Below, one piece after another: positions 35,112-48,600 of a stretch of 64,000 nucleotides of DNA (the first letter of the stretch is position 1; the number at the start of each line of letters is the position of its first letter). Both the position numbers and the translations under genes were made by a program. A model generated the notes under the pieces. The model had not been told where the DNA came from and ran no database searches. It was given only the letters and a program-made list of their open reading frames with translations. Source of the DNA: Phoronis australis (taxonomy: Eukaryota; Phoronida; Phoronidae); assembly GCA_002633005.1 (NCBI GenBank), contig NMRA01000135.1:185115-249114 (forward strand), read 5' to 3'.

Positions 35112-35155
35112 AGGCCCGTAGCCGGGGGTCGAACTCCCCCCCCCCGGCTACGTAA
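35112..35155. repeat. Short G/C-run inverted repeat
   Basis: 'cgtagccggggg' and 'cccccggctacg' face each other across ~20 bp. The 'gcaggcccgtagcc' start resembles ends of non-autonomous hAT-like elements. Confidence 0.45.
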
Positions 35156-37929
35156 ATTCGTAAACTAGCTTTTGATTTTGACCACTTGCCTTTACGAAAT
35201 TGGTCTAAAAAATTCCCTTAGTCAAATTAGAGGTTTTTCTGAAAATAAAAATATGACCAATTTCACAACAATTATTGATGGAGCCGAATACCGAGTCACG
35301 GATTTGCCGCTGATGAGACTAATCTGTTTTCCATCTTTAGGTAGTTTATAAATTTGTCAGGGTAATATCAAGGAGTTGACATTGTGATAAATAAGTTGAA
35401 TTCGCTTTGTGGCAATAGCTGAAATAAGAAAGAGTGCAACGACCACCCGACTAAATCAACATTTTATTGTCATTTTATAGACTGGAACTAGGACAATGCA
35501 TGCAAAGAGCGCTGCAAACAATTCACAGTAGTGAGAACTTGATCACCAACTGTAACTGGTGATGAATACAAAGGTTGGATAGACTGAAAAAATGGCATGT
35601 GTGTACATAATTTTTGTTGTGAAGGCTACACCGTATAACAAAAAAAACAAAACTGACCTAATTCTATTCATCTTGGCGTACTCGCCTCTCAGTATAATTC
35701 ACCACTCGTGCTAAGAGTCAGACGATGAGTTGGGTTATCGACTACTAGTCAAGGTAACTGGAATTCGCGCCACGAAGACATTTTTTCCATACCAACCATA
35801 AGCAATTATTTACAGCATAGATTATATGCACTATAGTTTATGCTTATAACAAATAGTCTCAGCACAAAGCTACATCTCGCTTGGGGAAAAAATCATCGGG
35901 ATTGGGGCTGGTGGAAATGGTCAAATTTAGCCAAGAACATGCATGAATCTAAAAATAAACCACGCTTGCACTTCTTACCCAGATAAATGCTTCCAACTAA
36001 TTCGGTTCACATTTAGTTTTAGCCCGTAGCATGGAAAAGTTGGGTTTGTGAACGTAGTGTGATCGAACCACCTTGGTGTGACAAAGACCTCGGATTTATT
36101 TTGCCAGCCCCTCCTATCGCCACCATATCGAACTCCCACCCCATTCTCCGGATGTCGCCAATTCCCACACCCGCCATAGGGGTGGGAACCCTGAGGAGGC
36201 AGCCATCAGCGCGAGCCAGCGTGGGGAAACATGCTCTGAAGTTATAATTATTTTAACATGGTGAGGTTCCGGGATTCCTGGTAGGCTACACTACTTTTGG
36301 GCCGTTTCAAAATCCCTGATTAAAACACGGGTACCCCATATCCTGGCGGCAAATGATACACGGGTGTCCCAAAAACTAATATACTCACACTTCAGTACAA
36401 TGCCGGGATTTCAAATTCAATTCCCTTGGATCAGATTCTACGCCTGGGCCTTCTGTAGTCTGCGAAAGTGGGTGCGTGAGCCATCGGGAATTTGTAACAA
36501 ACGTCTCAGGTTTGGAGAACGAAAATTATTGCGCAGTGTTACTGGAAACTAAAAAATACCCAGCAAGAACAGACATTTAATCGTCTTAAGTTAATTAACA
36601 ATGCTTTTAATTTGGTTTAAAGCCTCGATTCCACTTTGATCTCTGTTTATGAATTTAAACCACTAATGTTGTTTCTAATTAAATAATGCATTTATTGTCA
36701 TTTGAATTGCGAATACACTTTGGGACACATTGTAGAACTGCCTGAATTTCAACAATATCTTTGGGAGTTATTTCAAAATTCGTGTAATGCACATTGCTAT
36801 TTGGGGATCGGATGATAGAGAATTTTCCATCTTCAGTTCTCTGAAGCATTACCAATTCTTACAAGATTATCAAAAAATGTACGAATAAATCGATTTTCGT
36901 AGATAGATAAGCATCTAAATCAGAAACCAACGACTTTTCCAGTGTTTTGAGTGTTAATCCGTCAGATGTGTTCTCTATACACGATCATAAAAATACTCCA
37001 GACGAGTGCTACTTTCTTACAAACAACTCCTAATGATCTTAAAAAGAAAAATTCTATTCAATTCTATTCTTGCGATACTATGGGGGGAAATATCGGCATC
37101 TTCTCAGTGTAAAATTATTGGAAATATTCCATTTCTATAATTCGCAAATGGTCTCTAAAGTTTTCCAAACTTCCTTCCTTTCGATGGCTGTCTCTCCATT
37201 GTATTTTTCAATACAATCATTTTTGGTCGTCAGTGTACGAATGTGCTAGGCGTGATTCCTTAACTCGACTCTAGGTGCGATAGGCTTACTGAGCGTGGCT
37301 TCAATGCATAACGAGCAGTCGATTCTTCTCAAGCCAGAAATTTCTTCTCACTTACGCAAGGAAAAAGTTGGGACTACTTTTATTGCAGCAAGTGGTCTAC
37401 AGCTGCTTCTGCATTAGAGTTAGTCTGTTTGCGGTCGGAACATATTTTATCAAAAAATTCGCTTCGGGTTCATGTAAATCATTTCATGAAAAAACGGAAA
37501 TGGTTACTATAAGGGCACTTACTGATATAAGTGATATGTTATTTCAAAACTACGAATAAACACCAATAAGACCAATAGTTCATTCTAGTACCTTTTGTCA
37601 GAACCCGGAAGGGTACTTATGACTCCTGCTGATTATTGTGTGAATCAAACATTGGCATGTTTCAATTACTTGACTAATTCAAGCTCCTTTGATAAATTGT
37701 ATTTTTTGTTACCGAAAATACAACTATTATTATAATTCAGTATCAATGATGATTACTGAATGATGTACAGTATTCCAAAAGAAGAAATGGAGCCATGTTT
37801 AATGTCACTTGTTGAACAACTTCGAATTCAGTTTACAAGTAAATAAGCCTTTGTGCGGGTAGTTTACGTTTTCATCTGTTTCCATGATCAGTGTCTCAGG
37901 GTGTTCCATCGAAACGTTATTTGTCGGTG

Positions 37930-38225
37930 AATGCAACGTGAGTTTTCATAATTTATACAAATTAAGGTCGCCATCATTTTATATTCTACTTGTTCCTTTA
38001 GCTGCAGTATCAGGCACCACAGGTACATTGGGATGATACTTGGACCAATGTTGCTACCGTTAAAAATGATATCAGTTAGCTGCATAATAAATGTACATGA
38101 CATAAGCAAATTACACAAGACCGTTTTGATATTTGCACCCACGTTTTGGTAATGAATGAGTTTAATCAAATGCGTTTACAGATTATTGCATCATAAATTT
38201 GCACTGTTTATGCAAATTAAGTTCT
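37930..38225 (+). repeat. Isolated degenerate copy of the foldback subrepeat
   Basis: It shares 'taatttatacaaattaaggtcgcc', 'attctacttgt', 'agctgcagtat.aggcaccacaggta' and 'atgcaaattaa' with the left-arm units at 18798-19330, in the same orientation. It is about 1.5 units long. Confidence 0.7.
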
Positions 38226-38868
38226 AATGCAAAAGCAAATGGGTGAATGGTCATTTAGAACTGAGCAACAACTTCAGACTGCATGGATGTTGAGTTCAGA
38301 GTTCAGAGTACCGGTTAGTGTTGGATAGATACTGAGGTCTATTCCTAGGCAGGGGCAGACGACATTTTTAAGACTGGCAAAGAAAGCCTATGCAATTAAA
38401 AGCAAAACTATAGTGCTTTCCAAATACAATATATTTCGCCCAAAATGAAGAAGTTAAGAGCCGTCTCAACCACCAAAGACATCACTGGCAAAAGCAAATG
38501 AGACAATCTTGTTTGACATGCCATGCTCTGAGGTGGGTGACTACAGCGTCATAGAGTCATTGACAGTTTACGTGGATGAATGCGGTGTACGCGTTGGCGG
38601 ACAACTTCACGGAAAATTTGCGGCTACCCTTTCAGAACATAGGAATTTTCAATTTCTACGTTTTCTGCATTGCTCGTACCTATCCGCCGACCTCGGCTAT
38701 GAACACTGCCTGTGTTTGAGCATACTTCGTAATGATTCGTTCTAGCAAACTGCAAAATGGCAGGTTGAACATATTTTGTGAAACACGTTCTAATGCCTTA
38801 GAATAATGTTCTTTTTGTTATTTTTTGGTATTTGAATGAGGTGTTAGCAGACGATAGCACACTTAAAC

Positions 38869-38912
38869 ATATTTTAATATTAAGGATTTTTAAATCCTTA
38901 ATATTAAAATAT
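38869..38912. repeat. Perfect 44-bp AT-rich palindrome
   Basis: Two 21-bp arms (left arm atattttaatattaaggattt) are exact reverse complements separated by TT. It could form a cruciform or an RNA hairpin. Confidence 0.95.
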
Positions 38913-40768
38913 ATTAAAAATCTTTAATTTGCATCATATTTTGTCAAAACCTGCGACTTCAAAAATATGTGAATCAATCGTTTTTACAGGTGTACCGGTA
39001 GGTGGCGCACGGGTCCTTGAAATTTGTGGCACTATTTATATTATCAAACTGAAAATTGCTACCCATTCTCTCTACAATCCCCGAAATTCCGTGAACACCT
39101 TAGCGTTATTGCCCTTTTAAAGCAGGGCTGCGTTCCGTAGACCCGAGACGCACGCGGGAAAAGCTAGTGTGGTCACGTGGCATGTTGATATCTCAGGAAG
39201 ACTTGCGTTTTCGAGAGATAATGCGTCAACGCAACGCAAGCCAGGCGACATCGCACAATGCTAAGCTACTAGTAAGTGCGTTTTTCATTCATCAGATATT
39301 AGCGTGATGACTTCAATTGACCAACTGCGGAAGCGGAAGCCCGATACCGAAATTACATGGTGCATGAACCAGTGGTTCGAAACAGGTGGTCTTTCTCACA
39401 GACCAACCAACACTCTTAAATCTTAGTAGCACTTGCCGATATTCCATAATATTTCATAATATTTATTAAGGAGTTCTCAAAACTTACTACCTACTGTTCA
39501 AGTCATAGATGATGAACCCGCAGGCAAACCAAGTTTCAAACCAACCTCATCGTGTTCTTACCCTTTGTTTGAATTGAAATTGGTTACAGTAAACTCACTG
39601 ATGGCCCTATAGCCCTGGTGACTGAAACTGGCCCAACTTGTGGACCCTATCTTCTCTTCTAAAGCTTAGAAATTTTTATTTTCTAATTTGATAAAGGAAT
39701 AAGGTGATAACAATTTATAACATTAAGTGCCAAGCGTCGGGCGCAGTTTTATTATTAACAAGTCTAAAATAGGGTACACAAACTTGACTAATGCCCGTGC
39801 CTTCAGTTGACTCACTTATGTTAAAGAAATATGGAACGCGAAAGCTCGTAAAAATATCTCTTAAACAATTCCTGAGGAAAGTACCAACTCGCAAAGTGTA
39901 GTGCAGAGTAATCAACTTTCCCCTCTGAGGAAATTTCAAAAAAATCACAAAATTCACGATATTTGAAATACAAGCGAAAGAAAACTCTGTGGTTACCACA
40001 GAGATTCTAATCTCCCTCCCACTCATGATAAATGCGCGCATGCCCTCACACTCAGCTGCTTGAAGTCGCTTGAGGTCAAAGGTCACATTTTGCATACCAA
40101 GGAAATGTGCTACGTCTAGGTCTTGCCATGCCAAATAAGGAGACGTGCTTTGCCTTGTGAGAGAAAAATCGACGTAGTGGCGAGCAGTTGACCGATCTTT
40201 TTTTAATTTGAAACTATAAGAAAATGCGTTGATATCAACAGAAATTAAAAATCTTTACGACTAAACAATAAAAAATGTATGGTGAGCAAGTTGAACCCTG
40301 TTTCAGTGGCAGAGAACCACTTTCAATATTGCAATTTACTCTCTTTATCGGATTCCAGGCCGCTCTTTAAAGAGTTCCCACAATGTATTTTCTTAGTTTT
40401 TGAGGTTTCAGTTAGCTGCTATGAAATATACATCATAAAATCTAACTAAATAAGCCCTTTTTATGCCAAATAGTCGATTTTGAAAAAAAATTAGATATTT
40501 CCAAGATTTCCACCAAATGATGTAATTGATGGAAGACGTTTTGTCACTGGGCAATCAATTGCAAATGCGGAACACTGCAGATCGAAACACAAGGTCCATT
40601 TTGGGCGAGAACTGGAAATTATTATTAGGGCAGTGAATACGGGCATCACACTCAAGTACTTGAAGAATAAGGCAATGAATTCGATTTCCGAGGGCCTGGC
40701 ATCACTCGTCCTCGATTGGAAGCAGTTTGTTCGTTATTTATAAAAGTTGCCAATACACTAAGACTTAC

Positions 40769-41004
40769 AAGGTGACGAGTCCTTCATCGTAACGCCAAGT
40801 TTGTATTTGGTCGAAACACAATTCCTTGAAATGTGCCGAACAAAGTGTGGCTCGCGACTGAATCGCATGTTCTTTCCACACTTTAATACGGCGCAGAACC
40901 AGGTGCCATTTTTGTGCTGCTTTCACATATTTAGGAAATTTGAACGCAGAGACGTTCTCAGTCAAGTTGCTGTTACTACAGCCTCCACAAACGCACCTTT
41001 CCAT
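40769..41004 (-). CDS. THAP-type zinc finger exon (gene incomplete)
   Basis: The minus-strand ATG at 41004-41002 opens MERCVCGGCSNSNLTENVSA, then FKFP, QKWHLVLRR, LCSAHF and LCFD, ending at donor gtaagtct after 78 codons plus two bases. The spacing fits the THAP C2CH zinc-binding pattern: C4-x4-C9, then C55-x2-H58, with the conserved Trp at ~33 and FKFP at ~21-24. The final 'AVPT' box of THAP is absent and should be in the next exon. THAP domains bind DNA and occur in transcription regulators and in P-element-type transposases; the missing 3' exons prevent a choice. A GTG 12 codons upstream is in frame, but the ATG is preferred. Confidence 0.8.
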
Positions 41005-42657
41005 GTCTGAAAAAGGCGGCTCTCCGCGAACTTTCCTCACAACTTCTCAGTTTCGCATTCGTAAAAACAACAACGGCGGAGACGGTCTTTCACCCATTAC
41101 GTACAGCCCCGATAACAAAAAATATTTTTAAAAAACTTTTTGGCTTGTTTGTTAGCAACAGGTATACTAAAGGCTATTAAATCTCATAAGATGTATTAAT
41201 AAAATTCCTTTTGAGACATAGGGTCATGGTGAGAACTCTTTAATATTAAAGCGGTATGACAAATCCGCGTTCCGTCTAAGAAGCGAACGTTAGATATATG
41301 TCTCTTGAGTTTGTAAAGAACTAACAGTAGGCCTACGTCATTCCTTGACACGCCGTGACCAGCAAAACTGTAGAGCTTGATCTCAACCAATGACAAACTG
41401 GAAGGCGGGTTTACAGCCGTTCTAAATAAAGCCATGACATTTGACGCAAGCAATCACAAAATTGTGCTTGCTTTATGAAACTGACAAGACACGTTCATTG
41501 AACTGTTACTTTATCATTGTCGTCCTCTGTTATTAACCTTTTTTGGCTTAGAGATTTGTTTGATATCTTCAATGGATTTTGGGACACCGGTGTTCATAGA
41601 AAAATGAAACCAACCAGTGAAACCAAGGAAAGTACACCCATATTTTTAAACTACAGATGACGAGGAAAATGTACATCCCACAATTCCCTTACCGTAAAAA
41701 AGTCCACGCAACTGTATGTCGTAAAATGACGCATATGCCTATAATGCCATGGCCTAAAATTTGAGTATGACCTTACATTATTCGAATACATAAGAGACCA
41801 TGGCTTTATGTTAAGCCTGTTCACAAGGACATTTTAATTCGCCATTTTCATCTCTATTTTAATAGTTATTTCAACAAACTTAGTTCTACCAAGTAAAATA
41901 CCAACTTTAATCGCCATTCCGTAACCCCCTAAAAATATAACGCCCTGTGAGGCAGTTTAACAACACGTGTTGTTTTGCCCTCAGTGATGACTGGGAATAT
42001 TTTCTTGGAATCATCTTAGCCTGTCAATTGTCGATTAATATTTATTTTTATCTTTGTGGTTATGACTGATTGGCATAAAATACAAGAAAAGTAAAACTTG
42101 ACCTTAAAAACAGAAGAAACGGCAGCATCGTTGCGGCTTTGAAAAAAATAAAATGTTCTCAGAAAATCCAACATAATGGCCTCATTCACGTGATTTTACA
42201 GTTGACGAAAACACACCTACGTTATTGTTGCCAAATGACATATTTGAATTTGCAATCAGGTATCTGTCAGATAAATGTCAGCTAACGTATCTAGTCTTCA
42301 GTGTCGAAGAATATAGTAGGTTGCCTTAACCACCAAACAGTCCAAGGTATCAACATAGTATACGCCGAAAGTTCAATACAACGCTCCAAAGTTAACTGCG
42401 GCTAGAATTCGTTACCCTTGCAGTGCCATCATTTGAAGTTCATTCAGATACAGCAAACCCACAGCCACTTGGAATACTGAGTTCTAGCAGACGCTACTCT
42501 GAGTATCAAAACGAAAATACAAATGTTTAATAATTTCGCAAAATATAAAGAAGCTTGCAATTTTCTATGCAGATTACTTCAAAAACCAGGATTGAAAAGT
42601 TTAGTTCTTTTCTTGCAAAGACAAGAGGCCGTCTCTTTCTTGTTCGTCGAATATTTA
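41005..42657. other. Between THAP start and S9 peptidase stop: no gene seen
   Basis: Upstream flank of the THAP exon and 3' flank of the peptidase, both minus strand. A TTTATT (AATAAA on the minus strand) near 42041 could serve the peptidase transcript. No exon was recognised. Confidence 0.5.
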
Positions 42658-42693
42658 CTAGTTGTCGTCTGAGGGACCATTTGCTATGGCAAT
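42658..42693 (-). CDS. S9 peptidase, terminal exon
   Basis: 36 nt after acceptor tgtatctcttacag, encoding [11 protein letters not shown] and TAG in the expected phase 0. A tail this short cannot be confirmed by similarity. Skipping it would give stop-containing read-through at the preceding donor. Confidence 0.7.
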   Translation of the reverse strand: MAIANGPSDDN

Positions 42694-45600
42694 CTGTAAG
42701 AGATACAAAAGTGAAAATTACATTATAAAGGACGACACTGCTTGAGTTTTTGTTATTCGTTGTAAGAAAGGTTGTGAATAGTGAAGAAGAGACTGTTCAT
42801 TTTCTTATAATTCGTAAGTTCAGTGCTCTTATTGTTACATACGGTCCTTCGATAGGATACAACGTGTGTTGCCCCAGAAAGAAGACAGCCACTTTTGATG
42901 AACAGAACATGTGTATAGAAACCGAGACAAAAACTTCGTTGAAGACACGACTGTACAATTCGTTTGACAGCTTTATAATACAAACTCGCTCGTAATCTTC
43001 TGTCTTCAGGCGTGCAGCGTGAAGGTGGATTGTTAAAAGAGTTTGTATTAAGCTGTCAAACAAAAAGTACAGTCGTGTCTTCAACGAAGTTTGTGTCGAT
43101 GAAGGGCTGTTACCACACTATAATATCAAGACAAAGAAAATACCAAGAAGGACCTATCTTCGGACACTCGACTCCAAGAAACACCCCTGAGTTCAGCAGC
43201 ATTAAACGGAAATAACGGAGATGTCCCAGACAGAGAAGACTTTTTATGGTCAGTAAGACCATTTCTCGAAGTGCTTGCACGTACAACAAGCTGTTTGGAA
43301 ATGTAGAATAATAGTGACGTAAAGATCTTTCTAATCATTGCTTTAACTATAGTGGTAATGGGCTTGTGGTGGCGGTGGTGACGATGATGGTGACACGGAC
43401 CATGAATGCTGTCAAGATGCTGATGATGACGACACTGGTGATGATGACGCAACTGATTCTTATCGCGATACCTGCCAATGATAACGATTCAGCTGCTGGG
43501 GAGTATGGTCATGATAATGGGAGTAAGTTGTGTTGAAAACAGTGATGTTGTCAGTTACATGATTGGCGCGTTGCGGACTTACGTCTACATTGAGGTCTGG
43601 TGCATCCAGTTTGTATACCACCGAGTAGAAATACATTTCAGCATCAAGAGCCTTTTGAATATTGGATCTCAGTCTTAACCCGTGTCGTTCGCCTGTAAGA
43701 AAATGGACTCGATCAAGTGATTTTGGCTTCTAGGAACAATCCCGCCTTCTGTCACGAAGTACAACGACCAAGTTGAGACCAGCTTTATAGTGAAACGTGT
43801 ATGTGCTCTAGTCAAAATTTAATTTCTTTGACTGAATGCGAGTTCATTTTGAGGAAAAAACGCCATTCTTTCGTCATCGCTGAGATACAGAGGAAATGAC
43901 TAGGTTTTAACACATTCTCATGATGGCTAAGTCATGCTCTTCCAGTCAAAGTTAATTGAAATCGAGGACCCTACCTAGTCACAGCGAGAATTTCGGGGGT
44001 AAAACTAGAGTGATGACGTGCTTTGGTTGTAATGGATATTTCTTGAAGTCTTGCGTTATCTTGCGTTTTCGCGAGGTTCTTGCGTCTCCGTATCAGAACG
44101 CGGCAAGCTGTCACGACATGTAGCGTTTAGGCCGGTAACTAACCAAGCTAAAAATTGCATGAACGCGCTCTATGTATTTACTACTTAGCCTACGCGAGCG
44201 TGAAAAACTGAGGCCCATACGCGAAGTGTTCCTTTACACGCAGTTCCACTGCAGACGGAGAGGTATGAGCTCAACTGTCTGCCTCGAGTGAATTTTAACT
44301 TACACCATTGTTACAGCGAGGCATAATGCTCAAAGACCTGTAAACAACGTTCGCAGAAAACAACGTAAATGCAGGATTAACGTTTACCCGGCGAGAGAGA
44401 GAGTAATTGTTGTCTGGTGATGCATTGGTTTATTTTCATTGGCTTTAGAAAGTAATCGGGTAAGCATTTTAGCTTACCTCGCGCGTACTACGAGGATTTA
44501 CGCTTGCCAGGTAAAATAAATCCAAAAGAGACATTCACCTCGCTACGTTGCGAGGCACAATCCTCCGCACCGTTCAATTTGCAGCAGACATGAAAAATGA
44601 CCAGAGCTCATTTTCATTCGAGGCGCGTAGCTCTCCGTCTGGGGTGACCCTTTCGGCAGAAATGGAACACATCCCAGTTAGCAGCAAACATGAATGTACT
44701 CACCTGTGAACAGGACGAGAGAGGTAGTTACATTTTTCTCTTTCAGCGCAGAGAACATTTTCTCCGACTGGTTTGGCGGTACCACCTGCATCAATTCATA
44801 CAGAAATGTTAGTAGTAAAACATCGATTTTCAATAAAGATACGTCAATGAAATACAATAAAACCCTAGAAGCTTTCAAACAGAAAGTCGTAGTAATATTT
44901 GACTCGTCGGACTTCATGGGATGACAAGGCTTAAGTCTACGACCGAAAAATTGGAAACTCTTTTTCACCAAACAATACAATTCTGCCTTTCTAGCAATAC
45001 TGAAGTCGGGCCTAGCTTAAAACTTACTTTTTAGTGTCATAAAAGTTGTCTCAGCAAACTTGATAAGTTTAAAATTGTGTTGTCACCGCGGGTCATTTTA
45101 TGCGACAAGCATAATCTCTAAAAGTGTCAGTTGTTTTCAAACCCCAAAACCTGTCCCCATCTGATATCAGTTTCATATCAGCAAGTAGCCCAAATCAAAA
45201 GCCTTGTTCTACGATGGATGGCGCGTTTCTAGAAAACTTCTTGTTACCTCTGCACGGAAAAATAGACAAATGGAGAACAGGCATACTTTTTCACTGAAAA
45301 TTGTAATACAGTTGGATTTTGCGACTTTCCACTCAATTTCAGTGATATTTTTGCGAATAGCTATGCTTCGTCAGATTTTAATCTAGTCACACGGCGATCT
45401 AACACGCTCATAATTACCGGGTCAAGTGTCCCGTGGAAAAATATGGTTGGCGTTTTCAGTTTGTCTATCGAGTTGATCGGAGAACGCTCGGCATACAGGT
45501 CCTTGTACTCTGGGTATGGGCCAATGAGGTTATCGATGTAACGACTCTCCAGCTTGTGCGTTTGTTTAACGAGACGTTCTAAGTCACCGATACCATAGTA

Positions 45601-48600
45601 GCTTGCCGCTGTAAGACACATGTATAGTGGATATAAAGACAAAAAATGTTTACTGCTGGTGGGATTTTGCTAATTCAAAAACATAATAGACTTGTTTTAC
45701 AACGTGATATTTGTGTGATGACCAGCTACTAACAACGTTTAAAGCTGTATTTCACGGCTGTTTAGCTGTCGATGTTGAATTTTTAGGGGTTTAAAAACAT
45801 TACAACTCTCACCCGATCATGAATTGTTGCCAAATGAGCCGACAACTTAAATCACAGACAATGCGCACATGCGCCCTTTTCAAATCTGCAATTTTAGGTT
45901 TGGTTGTCCTCATACAACTATGCAGCCTTAAGTTTAGAAGACTGTTTTACAAAACAAAGACTGTTTTGGAAATTGAAGTATTGGTTGCCAACTTCAACAC
46001 GAGTATCAGGGATCCACGAGGCCTTATTTGGAAATGCACATTTTTGGCCAAAAAGCTCAGTTGGTTCTGGTCTGTACCGCGACTCACCTTAACACCCGCG
46101 CTCAATGACTAAAAATAAAAAACGTTCGTCCGCCATTTCTACCAAATTTTTGCTTCTCCTTGTTGTGTATAATTAATTACTTTATCCCACTTAGCTCCGA
46201 TTCTCGTCTCTCTTTATGTGAGAAAAACTCGCCTCTAGCTACAGCAGCACAGATCTCGGACAGCTGTAATGTTATGTTTATAACTTACAAAGTGTCATCT
46301 TACCTACACTCTCATTATCACTACTAGTAGTAATAGTGAACATTGGAACTTAACACCCAGCCTAGTATTCTGTACACGGTATAAATGAATTTTTATAAAA
46401 GACTTAAAGATTTTTCGTTAAAATATACAAATACAACACAAAAAACACTGTATGAGATGACATCGATTTTTTCTACATCCAATATTTATGATTTTACAAA
46501 ATAGTAAATTGCTGTAAAGGTGGTATATGAATACAAAACTTGTAGTGATTTTCGGTACAGGCTTTGGTGATTTAATACAAGCTTTCAGTTTCATTCATGC
46601 ACTTTTCAGAACGTCATGATATTTTCGTAATAGTTAATATAATAGCTTTACAGCAATATCATATACCGAGAACTATTTCAGTTGCGCAATTATATGTCCA
46701 TGTGTAAGTTGGTCGTCACTGGTGTCATCCATTTAAATGAACACCTGTGAGTAGAACAAGACACAAAATAATGGCAGACTTTAATAAAGTTGGCAACAGT
46801 TGTCAAGAGAATCTTAGACATTATTAACCTAAACAAGAAATCTTGTTTATTCATTACTTATAGTTTTTCATTTGAATGTGTAAACTAAAAATGGTTACTA
46901 CATTGAATTTAACTAAAGTAAACTAATTTTCCATTTTCGTACAAGTATTAAGAGAAACACTCTGAACAAGCTAACTGTACACTTTATATCATGCGCGCAC
47001 CCAGGGGGGGGGCTCTCGAGCCCCCCCCCCTCCATTTGGCGAAGTGGGCAAAAAGGTCCGCCCCTGAGAGACAAAAAGTCCGAGAAAACTGGACAAAAGT
47101 TTACTAAATAAGCGCAAACGCATGCAATTCACAGTGGTTCCCCTCGTTTTTTTTTTAGTCCGCCTGCTCTTTGTTAGCAAAGGGTCCACAACGTCGGGAA
47201 TTCGAGCCCCCCATATTGAAGGCTGGGTGCGCGCATGTGCATATGCATCCCTAAATGAGACTGAAGCTAACCAAGGTGACCTTACAGCTTAGAAATACGC
47301 TGATGTCACAATTTTATAAAGTATTATTTTGTCATGGTAGAGTGCAACCTCTAAATCCATTTGACAATTTAGGACATTTTCTTGAAACCATCATCATTGT
47401 GTTCGAACCCAGACTATGTTTTAGCTATACATGTTCAGTCAAACTTTCCACAAATGCTTGGTTAACAACATTGAAGTGAACAGGTCAAATACACAGTTGA
47501 GTCACTTTTATGGTCGTAATTGCATATTGCTTCTATCAGTTCCTAGAATCCCATGTACAATAGTCTGTACCTGCATGTTTCTTTTTAGTCTATTTGTTGA
47601 GATAGTGTGGGTTGTGACCTACAACTACTTTAGCTAGGGACTGAGATTGATTCATATGTAACAGTGGAGATAAAACCAGTTCCTGAAACTTTGGTTCAAA
47701 TTGTATCTCATTAGTTGCTCGCCTCTATCGTCTGCGAGTCGTTTTTGCCAACCACCGCCAGTGCAGAAGCCCTTTCGCGTTGCCGATCAGGATGTAAAAC
47801 CATGGAGGTCACCCGAGGGGTCCGGACCCCTTTTTCCCTTGATTTTAGTAATATCAAATCTAGAATTTTCAAAGTGTTGACCGAATCAGTGACAAAACGT
47901 ATCCTACAAGCGGCTTCTGCTGTTACGTTATGAATTTGGTTAGTTGCAGACTTTTATTGCGCATTCCGTCGCAATTTTGAGAACCAAATTCCTGGCCTTG
48001 TTTAGTCCGATCCCAAAGTTACATGAGTGCATGGTGGGCTCGAATAGGTCAGTCACGGATTACACGGCGAACTTCAGCAAGAGTTGTTTTTGTTGAATTT
48101 TGCCAGTTTGAAAAATGTGTTTTTGAACTCGAATAGGTCCCTGCCATTGTTTGTCTCCAATAGGGCAGCCCCGGATTACACGGCGATAAAACTCTCCTTT
48201 GTCTCGGAGTTAAGAAAGCACGTGACCTACTTTTGGAAATCAGGCACACTGTCCTGTGTTGCAGTCAAGTCTAATCTTCCCGGGCGGTTTCGCGGGACGA
48301 CGCAATGTTGGTTCCAAAATTCTATTCTAAAGCATTATTCTGAGGGTAATGGATTTTTTCGGCAAAATCTGTTATTCAGACAATTTTTGGCCATATGGCG
48401 GACTGTGACACCATTTCCAAGTTTCCCATGAGAAAAGACCACCATCTCGACTGTAGCTGCAATCTTCTTCAAGATGACGACTCCCTGTTGCATGTGTGCA
48501 TTGCTCAGTAGCGACTGAGAAATCGGCTGCGATTTCACGTACCCCTCAAACAAGCCAGAATTGCAAAAAGGTCATTGGTGGACAGTATTTTGAACCACAT

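Larger units (their letters stand above)
31458..40768. other. Large region without a confident gene
   Basis: It holds a tRNA-like fragment at 32940-33010, a TATA motif with a short frame at 34777-34963, an inverted G/C-run pair at 35112-35155, a degenerate copy of the foldback subrepeat at 37930-38225 and a perfect palindrome at 38869-38912. A 139-codon minus-strand frame at 39715-40134 has no recognisable motif. The downstream exons of the THAP gene should lie here but were not found. Confidence 0.5.

Noticed and set aside
39715-40134. 139-codon minus-strand frame as the next THAP exon
   Set aside because: No clear acceptor at its start, no AVPT box, no recognisable domain; left as unexplained.
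43126-43452. His-rich minus-strand frame
   Set aside because: Produced by the GGT/GAT simple repeat at 43355-43450.
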